This document shows, one piece after another, positions 63,205-64,000 of a stretch of 64,000 nt of DNA (positions are counted from its first letter, which is position 1; every line of letters starts with the position of its first letter). The notes beneath the pieces were generated by a model, which was not told the origin of the DNA, made no database searches, and saw nothing but the letters and a program-made list of their open reading frames with translations. The stretch is from an uncultured Bacteroidales bacterium (GTDB lineage: Bacteria > Bacteroidota > Bacteroidia > Bacteroidales > UBA932), in the NCBI GenBank assembly GCA_949289565.1, contig CASEOO010000002.1:124001-188000 (forward strand), read 5' to 3'. The position numbers and the translations under genes are program-made.

Positions 63205-64000
63205 ATGTACTGCAAAAGGCTTATCGACAAATATCTATCGGAGTGGGCATCAAGAGATATCCATAAACCATTGCTGCTTAGAGGTGCCAGACAAGTCGGA
63301 AAATCCACGGCTGTCAAGGAACTCTCTAAAAAGTTTGAGAATTTTGTCGAAATAAACTTTGAAAAACAACCGAACTTTAAAGTTCTATTCAAAGATGACT
63401 TGGATGTCAGGCGTATTGTCCCGCAAATATCCGCCATACACGGAACCTCTATTAAACCAGGTAAAACGCTTTTATTCCTTGACGAAATTCAGGAGTGTCC
63501 GCAGGCTATTATGGCTTTACGCTTTTTCAAGGAGGATATGCCTGAACTTCATGTTATTGCTGCCGGCTCTCTCCTTGAATTTGCATTACAGGAACTTCCT
63601 GCATTCGGGGTCGGAAGAATTCATTCAATGTTTATGTATCCAATGACTTTTGATGAATTCCTGGAAGCAAATGGCCAACAACTGCTCATTGAAGCCCGTG
63701 ATCAAGCTTCAATAGATAATCCTCTCCCTGAACCTTTGCATGATAAGTTGGTAGAATTCCTCCGTACATATATGCTTGTTGGAGGGATGCCTGAATCTGT
63801 CAAGACTTGGGTTGAGCATCATGATTATGTAAGATGCCAGGAAGTCCAGGATGACATTGTTGTTACATACGAAGATGATTTCCCGAAGTACAAGAAAAAT
63901 GCAGATCCAGTATTGTTGCGCCAGACGCTGCGAAGTGCGGCAGTCCAGGCTACAAAAAAGTTCATATATTCAAAAGTCGGTTCTGGTTATAAGACCGTAG
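63205..64000 (+). CDS. AAA_14/DUF4143 ATPase, second copy (3' end outside window)
   Basis: The frame opened by ATG at 63205 runs uninterrupted to the window edge (265 residues) and would be missed if only complete frames were listed. It starts MYCKRLIDKYLSEW, with Walker A RGARQVGKST (residues 26-35), KTLLFLDEIQECPQ (Walker B), HVIAAGSLLEFAL and YMLVGGMPESV, all shared with the upstream neighbour. Sequence identity to that gene is moderate, so it is an older paralogue or a separate import. Smaller frames overlapping here on both strands are shadows of it. Its C-terminal nuclease-like part lies beyond the window. Confidence 0.9.
   Translation, partial: MYCKRLIDKYLSEWASRDIHKPLLLRGARQVGKSTAVKELSKKFENFVEINFEKQPNFKVLFKDDLDVRRIVPQISAIHGTSIKPGKTLLFLDEIQECPQAIMALRFFKEDMPELHVIAAGSLLEFALQELPAFGVGRIHSMFMYPMTFDEFLEANGQQLLIEARDQASIDNPLPEPLHDKLVEFLRTYMLVGGMPESVKTWVEHHDYVRCQEVQDDIVVTYEDDFPKYKKNADPVLLRQTLRSAAVQATKKFIYSKVGSGYKTV

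Noticed and set aside
63171..63646. Small frames of 88 and 95 residues near the right end
   Set aside because: They overlap the real ATPase frame starting at 63205, which shows Walker A and B motifs.
1..64000. tRNA or rRNA genes
   Set aside because: No cloverleaf-like or rRNA-like stretches were recognised in any spacer by reading; a dedicated scan was not possible.

Overview
This window comes from the chromosome of a member of the Bacteroidales (Bacteroidota), probably a gut commensal. The evidence is a SusC/SusD pair, many fimbrillin-type lipoproteins, a DUF4290 protein, FISUMP-type lipoproteins, and promoters matching the Bacteroides -7 element TAnnTTTG, several with a TTG/TTTG element 19-20 bp upstream. 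Base composition is near 50% GC in genes and AT-rich in spacers. I cannot name the genus from sequence alone.

Layout. (1) 1-1.6 kb: the 3' end of ribF, a small serine recombinase, and a broken Rpn-family nuclease/transposase remnant. (2) 1.6-27.0 kb: a large fimbrial locus of two divergent operons around a 340-bp control region (10698-11037). Each operon begins with a DUF3575 protein overlapping a DUF5119 lipoprotein by ATGA, followed by fimbrillin-like lipoproteins and then large tip-like lipoproteins with FISUMP-type C-termini. The leftward operon has six genes and the rightward operon ten. The control region carries a palindrome and related copies that look like shared operators. (3) 27.2-41.0 kb: housekeeping genes: pgi, pnuC, a HAD phosphatase, a rubrerythrin with N-terminal rubredoxin, an AddB/AddA-like nuclease-helicase pair, a DUF4290 protein, ftsK and a LolA-like protein. 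(4) 41.1-58.5 kb: a sialic-acid utilisation locus. A leftward operon of nine tightly packed genes encodes NanA, SusC, SusD, three sialidases, a PKD/LamG lipoprotein, a GH3 enzyme and a second DHDPS-family protein. A divergent GntR/FCD regulator and a Kelch mutarotase-sodium symporter fusion face it. (5) 58.5-61.5 kb: a TPM/LemA cluster and a FISUMP lipoprotein. (6) 61.7-64.0 kb: two consecutive AAA ATPases of the AAA_14/DUF4143 type, the second cut by the window end.

How the genes would work together: the fimbrial operons supply outer-membrane anchors, shaft subunits and tip proteins for at least one and probably two surface fibres. In the sialic-acid locus, surface sialidases release sialic acid from host glycans, SusCD binds and imports glycan or free sugar, the Kelch domain converts anomers, the symporter domain moves the sugar across the inner membrane, and NanA cleaves it to N-acetylmannosamine and pyruvate. 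The epimerase and kinase expected next are not in this window.

The observations I rank highest are the shared operator-like palindromes between mirror-image fimbrial operons, a nine-G tract just after the SusC signal peptide that could allow phase variation, the serine recombinase beside the fimbrial locus, the mutarotase-transporter fusion, and a 33-bp-period repeat ahead of the second AAA ATPase.
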